NCBI GenBank assembly: GCA_002709045.1
Contig: PAPJ01000054.1
Coordinates: forward strand, 1 to 63,626
Direction: 5' to 3'
Length of the DNA: 63,626 nucleotides
From: Planctomycetaceae bacterium
GTDB lineage: Bacteria; Planctomycetota; Planctomycetia; Pirellulales; Pirellulaceae
Shown here: positions 24,700-33,874 of the stretch, in pieces
Numbering within the stretch: position 1 is the first letter of the stretch
Layout: the number at the start of each line of letters is the position of its first letter
Made by a program: the position numbers and the translations under genes
The notes under the pieces: model-generated
The model's database searches: none
The model's input: the letters and a program-made list of their open reading frames with translations, nothing else
Told to the model about the DNA's origin: nothing

Positions 24700-25326
24700 C
24701 TATTTAACTTTTTGATGATCAAATACAGGCGTATTATCGTCGGGAGCAGCTACAAAACCACTGTGATGTGGTACTGGTAATTCATCTGCCACTTTTACAC
24801 CTTTTGAGGCATTGCCTAAGCCTGTGCCTTGTTTCTTGGAAATCCGACGCCCACGGATCTTATCCTGAATCCGCATCAATCCTTCAAGTAAGGCTTCCGG
24901 TCGAGGAGGACAGCCCGGTACATAAACGTCGACCGGTACAACCAGGTCAACACCTTTCACCACGTGATAACCCCATTTGAAATAAGGACCGCCACCGACT
25001 GTACAAGCACCCATCGCAATAACAAATTTAGGGTCTGGCATCATGTTGTATAAGCGACGAACACGGCTGGCCATTTTATAGGTTACAGTTCCTGCAACGA
25101 TCATTAAGTCCGCCTGACGAGGAGTCGCCCGGAACGCACCAGCACCAAATCGATCCATATCGTAACGACTGGCACCGGAGGCCATCATTTCAATCGCACA
25201 GCAAGCCAGGCCAAAAGTCATCGGCCATATACTTGATTCACGGGCCCAATTGATGGCCTGTTCCACTGTGGTAACCATCACATTTTCTTCAAATCGTCCT
25301 TCAATCCAAGATTGTGGCTGATTCAT
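24700..25326 (-). CDS. nuoB: NADH-quinone oxidoreductase subunit B (NuoB), inserted in the suf operon
   Basis: The 208-residue protein is a complex I 20-kDa subunit. It contains FGLACCAIEMM (tandem Cys of cluster N2), SRYDMDRFGAGAFRATPRQADLMIVAGTV, IAMGACTVGGGPYF and VDVYVPGCPPRPEALL, so all four N2 ligands are present. The C-terminal ~40 residues after the domain (ISKKQGTGLGNASKG onwards) are an unconserved tail. It is unusual to find nuoB between sufR and sufC with no other nuo gene in the window. Either it supplies a complex I whose other genes lie elsewhere, or it serves a related membrane-bound oxidoreductase. Confidence 0.92.
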   Translation of the reverse strand: MNQPQSWIEGRFEENVMVTTVEQAINWARESSIWPMTFGLACCAIEMMASGASRYDMDRFGAGAFRATPRQADLMIVAGTVTYKMASRVRRLYNMMPDPKFVIAMGACTVGGGPYFKWGYHVVKGVDLVVPVDVYVPGCPPRPEALLEGLMRIQDKIRGRRISKKQGTGLGNASKGVKVADELPVPHHSGFVAAPDDNTPVFDHQKVK

Positions 25327-25400
25327 GTTAATTCCTGTGTTGTCTTGTGTTTAGTAACACCTGCCGACTTTCTTTTAATTCGGCAAGAATGTCACCTGAT

Positions 25401-26054
25401 TTATACAATTGGTAATTGAGTGTCGGCGATTTCCGTAGAAGTGACTTGAAAAGTACAACTACAAGCACCATCCAAACGACACTCGGCTAACTTAACCGAT
25501 TCGCCAAGGACCTCGGAAAACAACATTTTTTCCATGCTACATACGCTTCGATCATGTTCGGCTATTTCGGGATAGGGACAAGCCTCAATACTGAGAACTG
25601 GTAATTCACCACTGTGATCTACGTGGATCGGTAAACGCCGATCCGCAAATAGCTCGGTCAAAGCGGCTAAACGCTGGCTCATGTCCTGTCCCTGAACCCG
25701 ATCCGTATACATATCCGCCAATCGGCGAGATATACGCTGCATTAGACCCTGTTGAACTTCGACATCCTCAATCAGTCGGATTTCATCCCACAAAACAATC
25801 GCTAAGTCGGCAAAATTCTGCCCACTACGGCGACGGCCCTTGGTTGTCAATGAATATTGATGGAAAGGCCGTCCGCGTTCAGGACGCACCGCTTTCCGAT
25901 CGATATAGCCTTCTGCAAGTAAACGTGTCAGGCGTTGCCGTACGGCGGTACCCGTGACGCTCAACAGGCCCGACAATTCGGCAACAGTCAACATGCCTTG
26001 CTTACGCAATACATCCAGAATGGTCACATCGGAATCCATGATTCCTGAACTCAT
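25401..26054 (-). CDS. sufR: SufR-like Fe-S-sensing transcriptional repressor
   Basis: The 217-residue protein has an N-terminal winged helix (TILDVLRKQGMLTVAELSG, TGTAVRQRLTRLLAEGYI, RGRPFHQYSLTTKGRR). The C-terminal domain carries a Cys cluster (ACPYPEIAEHDRSVC, a C-x12-C pair, then AEC and GACSC), as in SufR regulators that bind a [4Fe-4S] cluster and repress suf genes when clusters are sufficient. Its place as first gene of the suf operon fits autoregulation. GAGGTGG precedes the ATG. An 8-bp palindrome TTGCGCAA (26080-26087) lies just upstream and could be part of an operator, although it differs from the cyanobacterial CAAC-N6-GTTG site. Confidence 0.85.
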   Translation of the reverse strand: MSSGIMDSDVTILDVLRKQGMLTVAELSGLLSVTGTAVRQRLTRLLAEGYIDRKAVRPERGRPFHQYSLTTKGRRRSGQNFADLAIVLWDEIRLIEDVEVQQGLMQRISRRLADMYTDRVQGQDMSQRLAALTELFADRRLPIHVDHSGELPVLSIEACPYPEIAEHDRSVCSMEKMLFSEVLGESVKLAECRLDGACSCTFQVTSTEIADTQLPIV

Positions 26055-26389
26055 CTAATCCACCTCAGCCTGACAACCATTGCGCAACACTGCGAAATGA
26101 GCTGCAAAGCGTAGATTCTGCTATTAATACGACGACTAAAGGTCTTATCGGGTTAAAACCTCTAAAACCACTTAAATAATAAGCCCGTTTTCTATTTTTG
26201 ACAATAATAGGTTTGAAAAAGATTTGCGCTTTTTCGATCACCGTAAACTCTTTATTTTCAATAGGTTATAATCAGCAATTCCGAAAAACTTAATTAATTA
26301 AATTTTCAGCTCTTATATAGTTTAAAATCTTCTTTGAATCCATAGGTATTAAACCAAAATCGCTTCTGACAGGAAGGCCTAAATCGAAT
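26055..26389. promoter_or_regulatory. Divergent control region between sufR and the symporter gene
   Basis: This 335-nt AT-rich region has no coding frame. Towards sufR lies the palindrome TTGCGCAA (26080-26087). Towards the symporter lie a perfect TTGACA hexamer (26198-26203, without a good -10 at standard spacing) and a perfect TATAAT (26267-26272, without a good -35). The promoter assignment is tentative. No riboswitch fold is apparent. Confidence 0.35.
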
Positions 26390-28576
26390 ATGAAACGCCC
26401 TCGTAACCAAAAAAAGGCTATCTTTTGGACACTGCTGTTAACCTTTGGTCTATGGACAATCACTGCTCCTGCACAAAACCCTTCAGATCTTCCTCCAAAC
26501 GACACAAGCAGCGACGTTACTTCCAACAAAACCGTTAAATCCCCGGACTCTGCAACAGCACAGTCTCAAAAAAATATCACCATCAAAACTGACAAGAAGG
26601 AAGAGAAAAACCCTTCTGTCATGGAAAGAATCGACCAGTTAGCGGGCACGGCTGTGAACCACATTGCCAGCGTGCTATTCCTAAAAATTGGTTCATCGAA
26701 TGAAGAGTCAATTCAGTACAAAGACGTCCATTATTTCTATCGCAAACTTAACGAAGACGCAGACTTCACTGCTATTCACAGCAGTGGAGGACAACTGTCT
26801 GCGGAAGATATCCAGGCTGGAATTAAAGCCGGAATCTACAACGAAGATGCTATTACCACCGGAACACTGGAAATCGAAGGTGCCGATCCGATCCAAGTGG
26901 AATTTGTTTCACGAACTGTGAAAGAGGCAAAATATATCAAAGATACAGATGGAGTCTTCCGTGCCGCAGAGCCGATGCTCTCACAACTTTCGCAGGACGA
27001 CACGCTTTCAGACGCTGAGATTACAACAGCACTTAAGGCAAATCTTCTCGTGCTTCTAGAAACCGGAGAGCACAAACACATCGGACAAACCGGAGGAATG
27101 CCGATTGTTGTACTCTGGCTCGCCTGCGGTGCCGTCTTCTTCACCCTCTATATGCGTGGCGTTAATATCTGGGGTTTCAAGCATGCCATCGAAGTTGTCC
27201 GAGGTAAATACGACAACCCTGATGAACAGGGGGAAGTAACCCACATGCAGGCCCTGGCATCTGCTCTCTCAGCCACCGTTGGACTTGGAAACATCGCGGG
27301 GGTTACCATTGCAATGACAATGGGAGGGCCGGGAGCATTTTTCTGGATGATGATGTGTGGTTTCTTCGGCATGACCAGTAAATTTGTTGAATGTACTCTG
27401 GGGCAAAAATACCGTCACATTAAAGAGGATGGTAGCGTTCTTGGAGGTCCCATGGCCTATCTACCGAAAGGGCTCAAAGAATTAGGTATGGGCCCATTAG
27501 GCATCCTGTTGGGGATACTCTTTACCATTATGTGCATTCTGGGAAGTTTTGGGGGTGGAAACATGTTCCAGTCCAATCAGGCCGGAAGCCAATTGCTGAC
27601 CATTGTTCAGGAAGGTGACCGCTCCCAATTAGCTCAAATCAACGAACAAATCAGAGTAGCAAATCAAGAAAATGACAGCAGTAAAGTTCTTCAACTAGAT
27701 GCGCAGCGTGAAACTCTGAAGGAAGAGATGAAAGCCTTTGCCGACACATTTAGTATGGGTTTTGGTCTGGTAATGGCAGCATTCGTTGCGGTTGTCATTA
27801 TTGGTGGAATCAAAAGCATCGGAAAAGTTGCTGAGAAAATTGTCCCTGTCATGTGTCTGGTCTATATCCTGGCATGCCTCTACGTCATCCTAGCCAATGC
27901 AGGTGAAATTCCCGGACTAATCGGAATGATCTTCACCGAAGCTTTCAATCCCCAGGCGTTTGGAGGCGGGTTGGTTGGAGTTTTGGTCATCGGTGTTCAG
28001 CGGGCCGCTTTCTCGAACGAAGCAGGGGTCGGTAGTGCCGCCATTGTTCATAGCGCGGCAAAAACCGAAGAACCTATTCGTGAAGGTGCTGTCGCTTTAC
28101 TTGAACCTTTTATCGACACGATTGTCGTTTGTTCGATGACGGCGTTAGTTATTCTGATTACGGGCGCCTGGAATAATGCCGACTGGATTGTTGAACAGGG
28201 GCTGGCCGGTACTCAACTAACCAGTGAAGCCTTCGAATCAGTACTGCCCTGGTTCCCTTATATTTTGACTCTGGCGGTCGTCCTGTTTGCTTTTTCCACC
28301 ATGATCTCGTGGAGTTATTACGGTGAACGATGCTGGGAAAGCTTGTTTGGCGGAAGCAATTTAAGTGTTTACACCTACAAGGCAATCTTCATTTTTGCTG
28401 TCTTCATTGGTGCCATCGTACCATTAGGTGCAGTACTCGACTTCTCGGATATGATGATTCTATGTATGGCATTCCCGAATGTACTGGGATTAATCTTACT
28501 CTCACCAAAGGTACGCAGAGATCTGCTGGATTACTGGCAGCGATACAAATCTGGAGAATTCAAAACTTATAAATAG
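26390..28576 (+). CDS. Alanine/glycine:cation symporter (AGCS family) with long extracytoplasmic N-terminus
   Basis: The 728-residue product is much longer than the usual 450-550. Residues 1-30 form a signal peptide, and residues ~30-230 are a hydrophilic region rich in Ser/Thr/Asp/Lys that would lie outside the cytoplasmic membrane. The transporter proper begins near residue 235. The AGCS signature LSATVGLGNIAGV lies at ~290, then GGPGAFFWMMM, AAFSNEAGVGSAAIVHSAA near 545 and a late FAFSTMISWSYYGERCWE. A charged, coiled-coil-like insert occurs at about residues 405-455 (QINEQIRVANQENDSSKV). It imports alanine or glycine with Na+ or H+. AGGAAGG lies upstream of the ATG at slightly long spacing. 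Confidence 0.92.
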   Translation: MKRPRNQKKAIFWTLLLTFGLWTITAPAQNPSDLPPNDTSSDVTSNKTVKSPDSATAQSQKNITIKTDKKEEKNPSVMERIDQLAGTAVNHIASVLFLKIGSSNEESIQYKDVHYFYRKLNEDADFTAIHSSGGQLSAEDIQAGIKAGIYNEDAITTGTLEIEGADPIQVEFVSRTVKEAKYIKDTDGVFRAAEPMLSQLSQDDTLSDAEITTALKANLLVLLETGEHKHIGQTGGMPIVVLWLACGAVFFTLYMRGVNIWGFKHAIEVVRGKYDNPDEQGEVTHMQALASALSATVGLGNIAGVTIAMTMGGPGAFFWMMMCGFFGMTSKFVECTLGQKYRHIKEDGSVLGGPMAYLPKGLKELGMGPLGILLGILFTIMCILGSFGGGNMFQSNQAGSQLLTIVQEGDRSQLAQINEQIRVANQENDSSKVLQLDAQRETLKEEMKAFADTFSMGFGLVMAAFVAVVIIGGIKSIGKVAEKIVPVMCLVYILACLYVILANAGEIPGLIGMIFTEAFNPQAFGGGLVGVLVIGVQRAAFSNEAGVGSAAIVHSAAKTEEPIREGAVALLEPFIDTIVVCSMTALVILITGAWNNADWIVEQGLAGTQLTSEAFESVLPWFPYILTLAVVLFAFSTMISWSYYGERCWESLFGGSNLSVYTYKAIFIFAVFIGAIVPLGAVLDFSDMMILCMAFPNVLGLILLSPKVRRDLLDYWQRYKSGEFKTYK

Positions 28577-28751
28577 GCGTTGTTAGATTAACTCAGACAA
28601 ATATCAGCTGGGCGCTGCCCGCTATGGTCTGACAGGAACAAACACTCCCTCGCAGATATTGTTCTTCGATACTTTTTGAGGCTTTAAATACGTGAATCAA
28701 TTCCGGAAGGCTGTTAGCGGATGGCTGTAACCGTAAGATTAAATATCGACT

Positions 28752-29795
28752 TTAAACGGTCTGAACAGTTTCACTGTCGGCACTTTCCGGCTTATCTAGT
28801 GGAAAATGCTCATCAACTACCTGATAGAATTCTTTTGCCGTTTCAACTTTAGCTACATGTCTGCGGAAAAATCTTGCTCCAAATTTTCCCTGAGCATAAC
28901 AGCAGGCATATTTCCGCATCAAAACCGTACCTCGTTGTTCGCCGAAACGGTCAACAACCAATTTATAATGATGAATCATAATATCCTTTTGCTGTTGCAA
29001 CGTCGGGTCACGTGGCACTTCCTCTCCCCGCAATGCGGCTGCACACTGGGCAAACAACCACGGCCTTCCCAGTGACGCTCTGGCAATCATAACTCCGTCA
29101 ATATCATATTTTTCAAAGGCTTGCATTACACTCTCTGCAGAATCGAGATCTCCGTTACCGATCAATGGGATATTTCTGAGGTAAGGTTTGATTTCAGAAA
29201 TACGTTCCCAATCTGCATGTCCCCGAAACATATCCTGAGCTGTTCTGCCATGGACTGTCAGCGCTGCTGCTCCTGCACCTTCAACAACCTGAGCAATCTC
29301 GATAAAGTTCATTTGATCACGAGTACAGCCAAGTCGGATCTTGGCCGTTACCGGCGTCGGCGCACATGCTTGAACCACGGTTTCAATAATGCGCCCCATG
29401 CGGTCAGGCTCACGCAATAAATAGGAACCACTACGAGCTCGTTCGGTTACCTGCTTAACCGGGCACCCAAAATTAATATCAACGATACTCACCTTATAAT
29501 CTTCGACCAATCGTCGACCGACTTTAGCCATTGCATCGGGCTGGTTGTCCCAGATCTGAACTTGTAGTGGCCGAAACTCATCACGTACTCCCCATAGTCG
29601 TTCCGGATGCTCGGCTTTGTTTTGATCCATCCATACAAAGCCTCGAGCATGTACCATTTCAGTGGCCTGCAACCCGGCTCCGCCAAATTCATGCACCATC
29701 TGCCGAAATGCAAAGTTCGTAAATCCTGCCATCGGAGCCTGAAGAATCGGAGGGTCGATTAGGATATCACCGATATAGAACGGTTTCGGTGTCAT
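28752..29795 (-). CDS. tRNA-dihydrouridine synthase (first of two Dus paralogues)
   Basis: The 347-residue FMN-dependent TIM barrel has PPILQAPMAGFTNFAFR at the start, VDINFGCPVKQVTERARSGSYLL with the catalytic Cys in GCP, VTAKIRLG with the FMN-phosphate Lys, LTVHGRTAQDMFRGHADW, IPLIGNGDLDS and GVMIARASLGRPWLF. It reduces a uridine in the tRNA D-loop. The subfamily looks DusB-like, but I cannot fix the target position. A second paralogue of the same length lies 1.8 kb away on the other strand, with queG between them. Confidence 0.92.
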   Translation of the reverse strand: MTPKPFYIGDILIDPPILQAPMAGFTNFAFRQMVHEFGGAGLQATEMVHARGFVWMDQNKAEHPERLWGVRDEFRPLQVQIWDNQPDAMAKVGRRLVEDYKVSIVDINFGCPVKQVTERARSGSYLLREPDRMGRIIETVVQACAPTPVTAKIRLGCTRDQMNFIEIAQVVEGAGAAALTVHGRTAQDMFRGHADWERISEIKPYLRNIPLIGNGDLDSAESVMQAFEKYDIDGVMIARASLGRPWLFAQCAAALRGEEVPRDPTLQQQKDIMIHHYKLVVDRFGEQRGTVLMRKYACCYAQGKFGARFFRRHVAKVETAKEFYQVVDEHFPLDKPESADSETVQTV

Positions 29796-29894
29796 GGTTC
29801 AAATAGTACTCTGCCAGTGCAAAAAAAAGAAAGTCCGGCTGCTAAGATAGTTCCCAACAGTCACACGATTCTTCGATTCTAACAACAGTAGCCG

Positions 29895-30365
29895 CTACTG
29901 CCGAGAGACCCAATTGTCCCCACCATCTTCCTTGAGCACGGCTCCACCTGAGGCAGACGGAGGTGTTTCCAATTCAATAGGATTCTTAAGTGGCTTTAGA
30001 CCTGATTGCTGAAACGCATCATTGACCTGATTCTGTTCCGAATGACGTGCCGGAATTCTAATCACTTCAATCTCAGAAGACTCAGCCGGTTCTTCATAAG
30101 ATATCTGACGCCCTTCCGGGGTGCTGGCAATATTTTCGATTGGACCGCGGGCTCGGGGAGACCACGTATCACCGGCTTCACTACGGGTGGCTCCGCCAGG
30201 TGTATAGGTGGTATTGGCACGATCCTGATTCGAATAGTAATTTCCACCTGTACCGACCACACCGGTATGTGGTGCCGGAACACGCGTAACCGCAGAATTG
30301 CTTTGACAGCCTAAGCATATCGCCATTAGGGCTAATAGAAGAGCTGTATTACTTACTTGTCGCAT
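29895..30365 (-). CDS. Small lipoprotein of unknown function
   Basis: ATG 30365 is preferred over an upstream in-frame start because it places a classical lipoprotein signal at the N-terminus: MRQVSNTALLLALMAICLGC, with the lipobox ending in Cys20. The mature ~136 residues are polar, Pro/Gly/Ser/Thr-rich and probably disordered (APHTGVVGTGGNYYSNQD, TPSGGATRSEAGD-like segments). They have no recognisable domain and end GGDNWVSRQ. It is likely anchored to an outer or cytoplasmic membrane face. Divergently transcribed from queG. Confidence 0.65.
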   Translation of the reverse strand: MRQVSNTALLLALMAICLGCQSNSAVTRVPAPHTGVVGTGGNYYSNQDRANTTYTPGGATRSEAGDTWSPRARGPIENIASTPEGRQISYEEPAESSEIEVIRIPARHSEQNQVNDAFQQSGLKPLKNPIELETPPSASGGAVLKEDGGDNWVSRQ

Positions 30366-30506
30366 ATCCAATCCAATCCGCGGTCGTATAATAAAGAAAG
30401 GCAGGGTACTTCCAATCATCGATTGTCGGAAACATAAACTCCCGTAAAGTACTGATCAAATAATTTACCCCTTCCACCATTTTTCACCAATATCAATTTA
30501 ACTACC

Positions 30507-31547
30507 GTGCAGTCCTCCGAATTAACTCGCAAACTCAAATCCGAGGCCAACCAACTGGGTTTCCAGATCACCGGTGCCTGTGCTGCCGTACAACCGACGG
30601 GGCTGCATCATTTCTTTCAATGGCTGGAAGAAGGTTATGCAGGATCTATGCACTATCTGCCAAAACGCCGTGAGGCATATTCACACCCTAAACACGTACT
30701 GGAAAATGTGCGTTCCTTGTTGGTTCTGGGAATGCACTACGGAACAGGTACTCCACAGGAGGTTGCACCCGGTGAAGGGAAAGTTGCTAGCTATGCCTGG
30801 GGGACGACCGACTATCATGACCTGATTCATAAACGTCTCAAGCAACTCAGGAAATTCCATCAACAGTTGTTACCCGAAGAACAGTGCCGAGCGGTTGTAG
30901 ACACGGCTCCGATTCTGGAAAAAGACTTTGCCCAACGCGCCGGCATTGGCTGGATTGGCAAGAACACTCTGTTGATCAACCGAACACAGGGAAGCTACTT
31001 TTTTTTAGCCGTTCTCTTAACCTCTGCGGAGCTTGCCTATGATCAGGCCAACGAACGCGATCACTGTGGCGTCTGTACTGCCTGCCTCGACGCCTGTCCA
31101 ACCGGGGCCTTTCCCAGACCGTTTGTACTTGATGCCCGCCGTTGCGTTAGTTACTTAACAATTGAACATCGCGACGCGATTGATGATGACCTTAAGTCCG
31201 GCATACAGGACTGGGCATTGGGATGTGACATTTGTCAGGAGGTATGCCCCTGGAATCACCGCGGATCACTTGCCGAAGAACCAGACTTTTCGGCGAGCGA
31301 CCAGCACAATCGACTTAACCTGACGACTCTGTTTGAAATGGACGATGAGCAATTCCGCCAAACCTTTCGCAAGACACCTTTGTGGCGAACCAAACGGGAA
31401 GGAATGATACGAAATGCGGCAATTGTGCTCGGCAACCAACGTTCCAGAGATCATCTGAGCCTTCTTCAGCGGGTAGCCCGTGAAACAACCTCGGAGATGG
31501 TGCAGGATGCCTGCATTTGGGCTATTGAGCAAATCGAATCAAGGTAA
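30507..31547 (+). CDS. queG: Epoxyqueuosine reductase QueG
   Basis: The GTG start at 30507 gives 346 residues, the usual length. It carries two [4Fe-4S] motifs, CGVCTACLDACPTGAF (about residues 190-205) and CDICQEVCPWN (about 243-253), in the order expected for QueG. The catalytic-domain motif VVDTAPILEKDFAQRAGIGWIGKNT contains the conserved Asp in the B12 pocket. The enzyme reduces epoxyqueuosine to queuosine in tRNAs with GUN anticodons using cobalamin. C-terminal HEAT-like residues bind tRNA. It is probably cotranscribed with the Dus gene 27 nt downstream. No strong ribosome binding site is visible. Confidence 0.95.
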   Translation: MQSSELTRKLKSEANQLGFQITGACAAVQPTGLHHFFQWLEEGYAGSMHYLPKRREAYSHPKHVLENVRSLLVLGMHYGTGTPQEVAPGEGKVASYAWGTTDYHDLIHKRLKQLRKFHQQLLPEEQCRAVVDTAPILEKDFAQRAGIGWIGKNTLLINRTQGSYFFLAVLLTSAELAYDQANERDHCGVCTACLDACPTGAFPRPFVLDARRCVSYLTIEHRDAIDDDLKSGIQDWALGCDICQEVCPWNHRGSLAEEPDFSASDQHNRLNLTTLFEMDDEQFRQTFRKTPLWRTKREGMIRNAAIVLGNQRSRDHLSLLQRVARETTSEMVQDACIWAIEQIESR

Positions 31548-31574
31548 AATTGAAGGCTCGGGGAGAAACATCCT

Positions 31575-32618
31575 GTGGTTCAACTAAAACCGCTAAAATT
31601 CGACAATCTTGAAATTGGCTTTCCTGTAGTGCAGGCTGCACTTTCCGGATATAGCGACTGGCCCATGCGATTACTGGCAAGGCGTAATGGAGCATCCTAT
31701 GGTGTATGCGAAGTCATGCTGGATCAATTTCTAGTCAACATGAAATCCAATCGCAAAAAGAATAAACATTTCCTCCATATCAGTGATGAAGAACGACCTG
31801 TTGGCGGACAGCTAATGGGTGCAGAACCGGAACAGTTCTCCGCCGGTGCCGTCAAACTTGTCGAGGCCGGATACGACGTAATCGATATTAATTTCGGCTG
31901 CCCGGTAAAAAAAGTACTGGGGCGTTGTCGGGGAGGTTATCATCTAAGCCAACCAGATGTCGCTCTGGATATCATCCGGCGAACACGGCGAGTGGTTCCG
32001 GCTCACATCCCGGTAACGATCAAAATGCGTCGCGGAATCGACGACACCGACGAAAGCCGTGATAAGTTCTTTCGTATTCTGGAAGGAGCCTTTGACATCG
32101 GTTTGGCTGCTGCCACGATTCATGGGAGGACCGTGCAACAGCGATACATTGGCCCCAGTCGCTGGGCTTTTCTGAGCGAACTCAAACAGCGATTTCCTGA
32201 CCGGGTGATTCTTGGCAGTGGCGATCTGTTTGAAGCATTTGACTGTCTCAACATGATCAAAGAAACGGGCGTCGATGGTGTTACCGTTGCTAGGGGCAGT
32301 ATTGGCAACCCCTGGATCTTCTCACAAACCCGAATACTCGCCGAAACCGGTTCTTTACCACCGCCACCCACTGTCTCAAAACAACGTGATCTGATTGCAG
32401 AACACTTCAATCTTGCCGAACAGGTATACGGAGAAAAACGATGTTCTATCGTGATGCGTAAATTCTGTATTAAATACTCGGCACTACATCCTGAATTTCA
32501 GGATGTTCGTGAAGACTTTAAGAAGATTATGTGCCGTGATGACTGGGAAGCGGTTCTGAGTAAATGGTACAGCCAAGACCGCCCCGGAAACTACCTCCCA
32601 CGCAATATTCATAAGTAA
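31575..32618 (+). CDS. tRNA-dihydrouridine synthase (second Dus paralogue)
   Basis: The GTG start at 31575 gives 347 residues. Motifs are VVQAALSGYSDWPMRLLARR, IDINFGCPVKKVLGRCRGGYHL with the catalytic Cys, VTIKMRRGID, ATIHGRTVQQRYIGPSRW, VILGSGDLFEAFDCL and GVTVARGSIGNPWIF. It differs from the other Dus in the flavin-binding start (ALSGYSD instead of APMAGFT) and in a charged insert (NMKSNRKKNKHFL), so the two probably modify different uridines. It lies 27 nt after queG on the same strand. Confidence 0.9.
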   Translation: MVQLKPLKFDNLEIGFPVVQAALSGYSDWPMRLLARRNGASYGVCEVMLDQFLVNMKSNRKKNKHFLHISDEERPVGGQLMGAEPEQFSAGAVKLVEAGYDVIDINFGCPVKKVLGRCRGGYHLSQPDVALDIIRRTRRVVPAHIPVTIKMRRGIDDTDESRDKFFRILEGAFDIGLAAATIHGRTVQQRYIGPSRWAFLSELKQRFPDRVILGSGDLFEAFDCLNMIKETGVDGVTVARGSIGNPWIFSQTRILAETGSLPPPPTVSKQRDLIAEHFNLAEQVYGEKRCSIVMRKFCIKYSALHPEFQDVREDFKKIMCRDDWEAVLSKWYSQDRPGNYLPRNIHK

Positions 32619-32813
32619 ACCCTTTGAGTCTCAACGACGTATATCAAGAGCGACTGCCGGCAGTTTAAACGTTCCTGTTGTAGGGAATAGTTCGGATATT
32701 CAAGGTCGCTGCAGTATCTACACATCAGCGCCAACAATTCTTCACATCGTACGCTTTAATTCAAAGCTAGAATTACCTAAACAGTTTATTTCACTCACTT
32801 ATCAGCGTGTTTT

Positions 32814-33866
32814 ATGTCAACTTCAGTATTAGTCACAGGTGGAGCCGGCTTCATTGGTAGCTCACTGGTTCGTGAACTAATTAAGACCACGAAGAGTCCA
32901 ATCGTAGTACTCGACAAACTCACCTATGCCGGTAATCTGGATTCACTTTCGGATTGCCTCGGCGACTCACGCGTATCATTTATTGAGGGAGACATCGCTG
33001 ACAAACCGCTGGTTGCGAATCTACTACGTGAGCATCGGATCGGTCGCATCTTCAATCTGGCAGCAGAATCTCATGTTGATCGTTCTATTGATGGACCGGC
33101 AGACTTTATTGAAACCAACGTGCTCGGCGTATTTCAACTGCTCGAGGCAACATTAAAATACTGGAGAGAACTGGATAACAAAGAGCAACAGACATTTCGT
33201 TTTTTGCACATCTCCACAGACGAAGTCTATGGCTCTTTGGGCGAGACCGGAGTCTTCACGGAAGCATCTCAATACCGGCCCAATTCTCCCTACGCAGCAA
33301 GCAAAGCCTCGGCTGATCATTTAGTACGAGCATTTCATCACACCTATGGACTGCCCGTCCTAACGACTAACTGTTCCAACAACTACGGTCCTTTTCAGTT
33401 TCCCGAAAAGCTGATTCCCCTGATGATTATGAAGGTCATCAATCAGCAGGCATTACCTGTCTACGGTGATGGTAGTAATATCCGCGACTGGTTGCATGTC
33501 GAAGATCACTGTTCGGCTCTGGTTACCGTCATGAATCTGGGCGGAATCGGCGAAGTGTACAATATCGGTGGTAACAGTGAATGCAGCAATCTCGACGTCG
33601 TTCAGGCAATTTGTGACATCGTGGATAATCGAATCGACCGGGCAACGTCTAGCCGGGAACTGATTACCTTTGTCACTGATCGTCCCGGACATGACCAACG
33701 CTATGCCATTGATTGTTCAAAGATACGTAACACACTGGGATGGCAACCTCAGCACAACTTTGAATCCGGAATTGCGTCAACCGTGGACTGGTACCTAAAC
33801 AACAGCTCGTGGACGAACCGTGTCATGGATGGAAGTTACCGTGGTCAGCGATTAGGGAAGGAATAG
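32814..33866 (+). CDS. rmlB: dTDP-glucose 4,6-dehydratase
   Basis: The 350-residue extended SDR has VTGGAGFIGSSLVRE at the N-terminus, LDKLTYAGNLDSL (family signature), NLAAESHVDRSIDGP, HISTDEVYGSLGE (active-site Thr-Asp-Glu) and the YxxxK motif SPYAASKASADHL. The DIVDN/RPGHD..YAID C-terminal block is also typical. It converts dTDP-glucose to dTDP-4-keto-6-deoxyglucose for surface sugars. The thymidylyltransferase follows 8 nt later. rmlC and rmlD are not in this window. Confidence 0.95.
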   Translation: MSTSVLVTGGAGFIGSSLVRELIKTTKSPIVVLDKLTYAGNLDSLSDCLGDSRVSFIEGDIADKPLVANLLREHRIGRIFNLAAESHVDRSIDGPADFIETNVLGVFQLLEATLKYWRELDNKEQQTFRFLHISTDEVYGSLGETGVFTEASQYRPNSPYAASKASADHLVRAFHHTYGLPVLTTNCSNNYGPFQFPEKLIPLMIMKVINQQALPVYGDGSNIRDWLHVEDHCSALVTVMNLGGIGEVYNIGGNSECSNLDVVQAICDIVDNRIDRATSSRELITFVTDRPGHDQRYAIDCSKIRNTLGWQPQHNFESGIASTVDWYLNNSSWTNRVMDGSYRGQRLGKE

Positions 33867-33874
33867 TAAAGGAA

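Noticed and set aside
32653..32669. Overlapping palindromes ACTGCCGGCAGT and GTTTAAAC upstream of rmlB
   Set aside because: They are short, without T-run or paired promoter elements, and could occur by chance. Not enough for a regulatory call.
33809..33874. Earlier start of rmlA overlapping rmlB
   Set aside because: It adds no conserved residues. ATG 33875 has a ribosome binding site and gives the family length.
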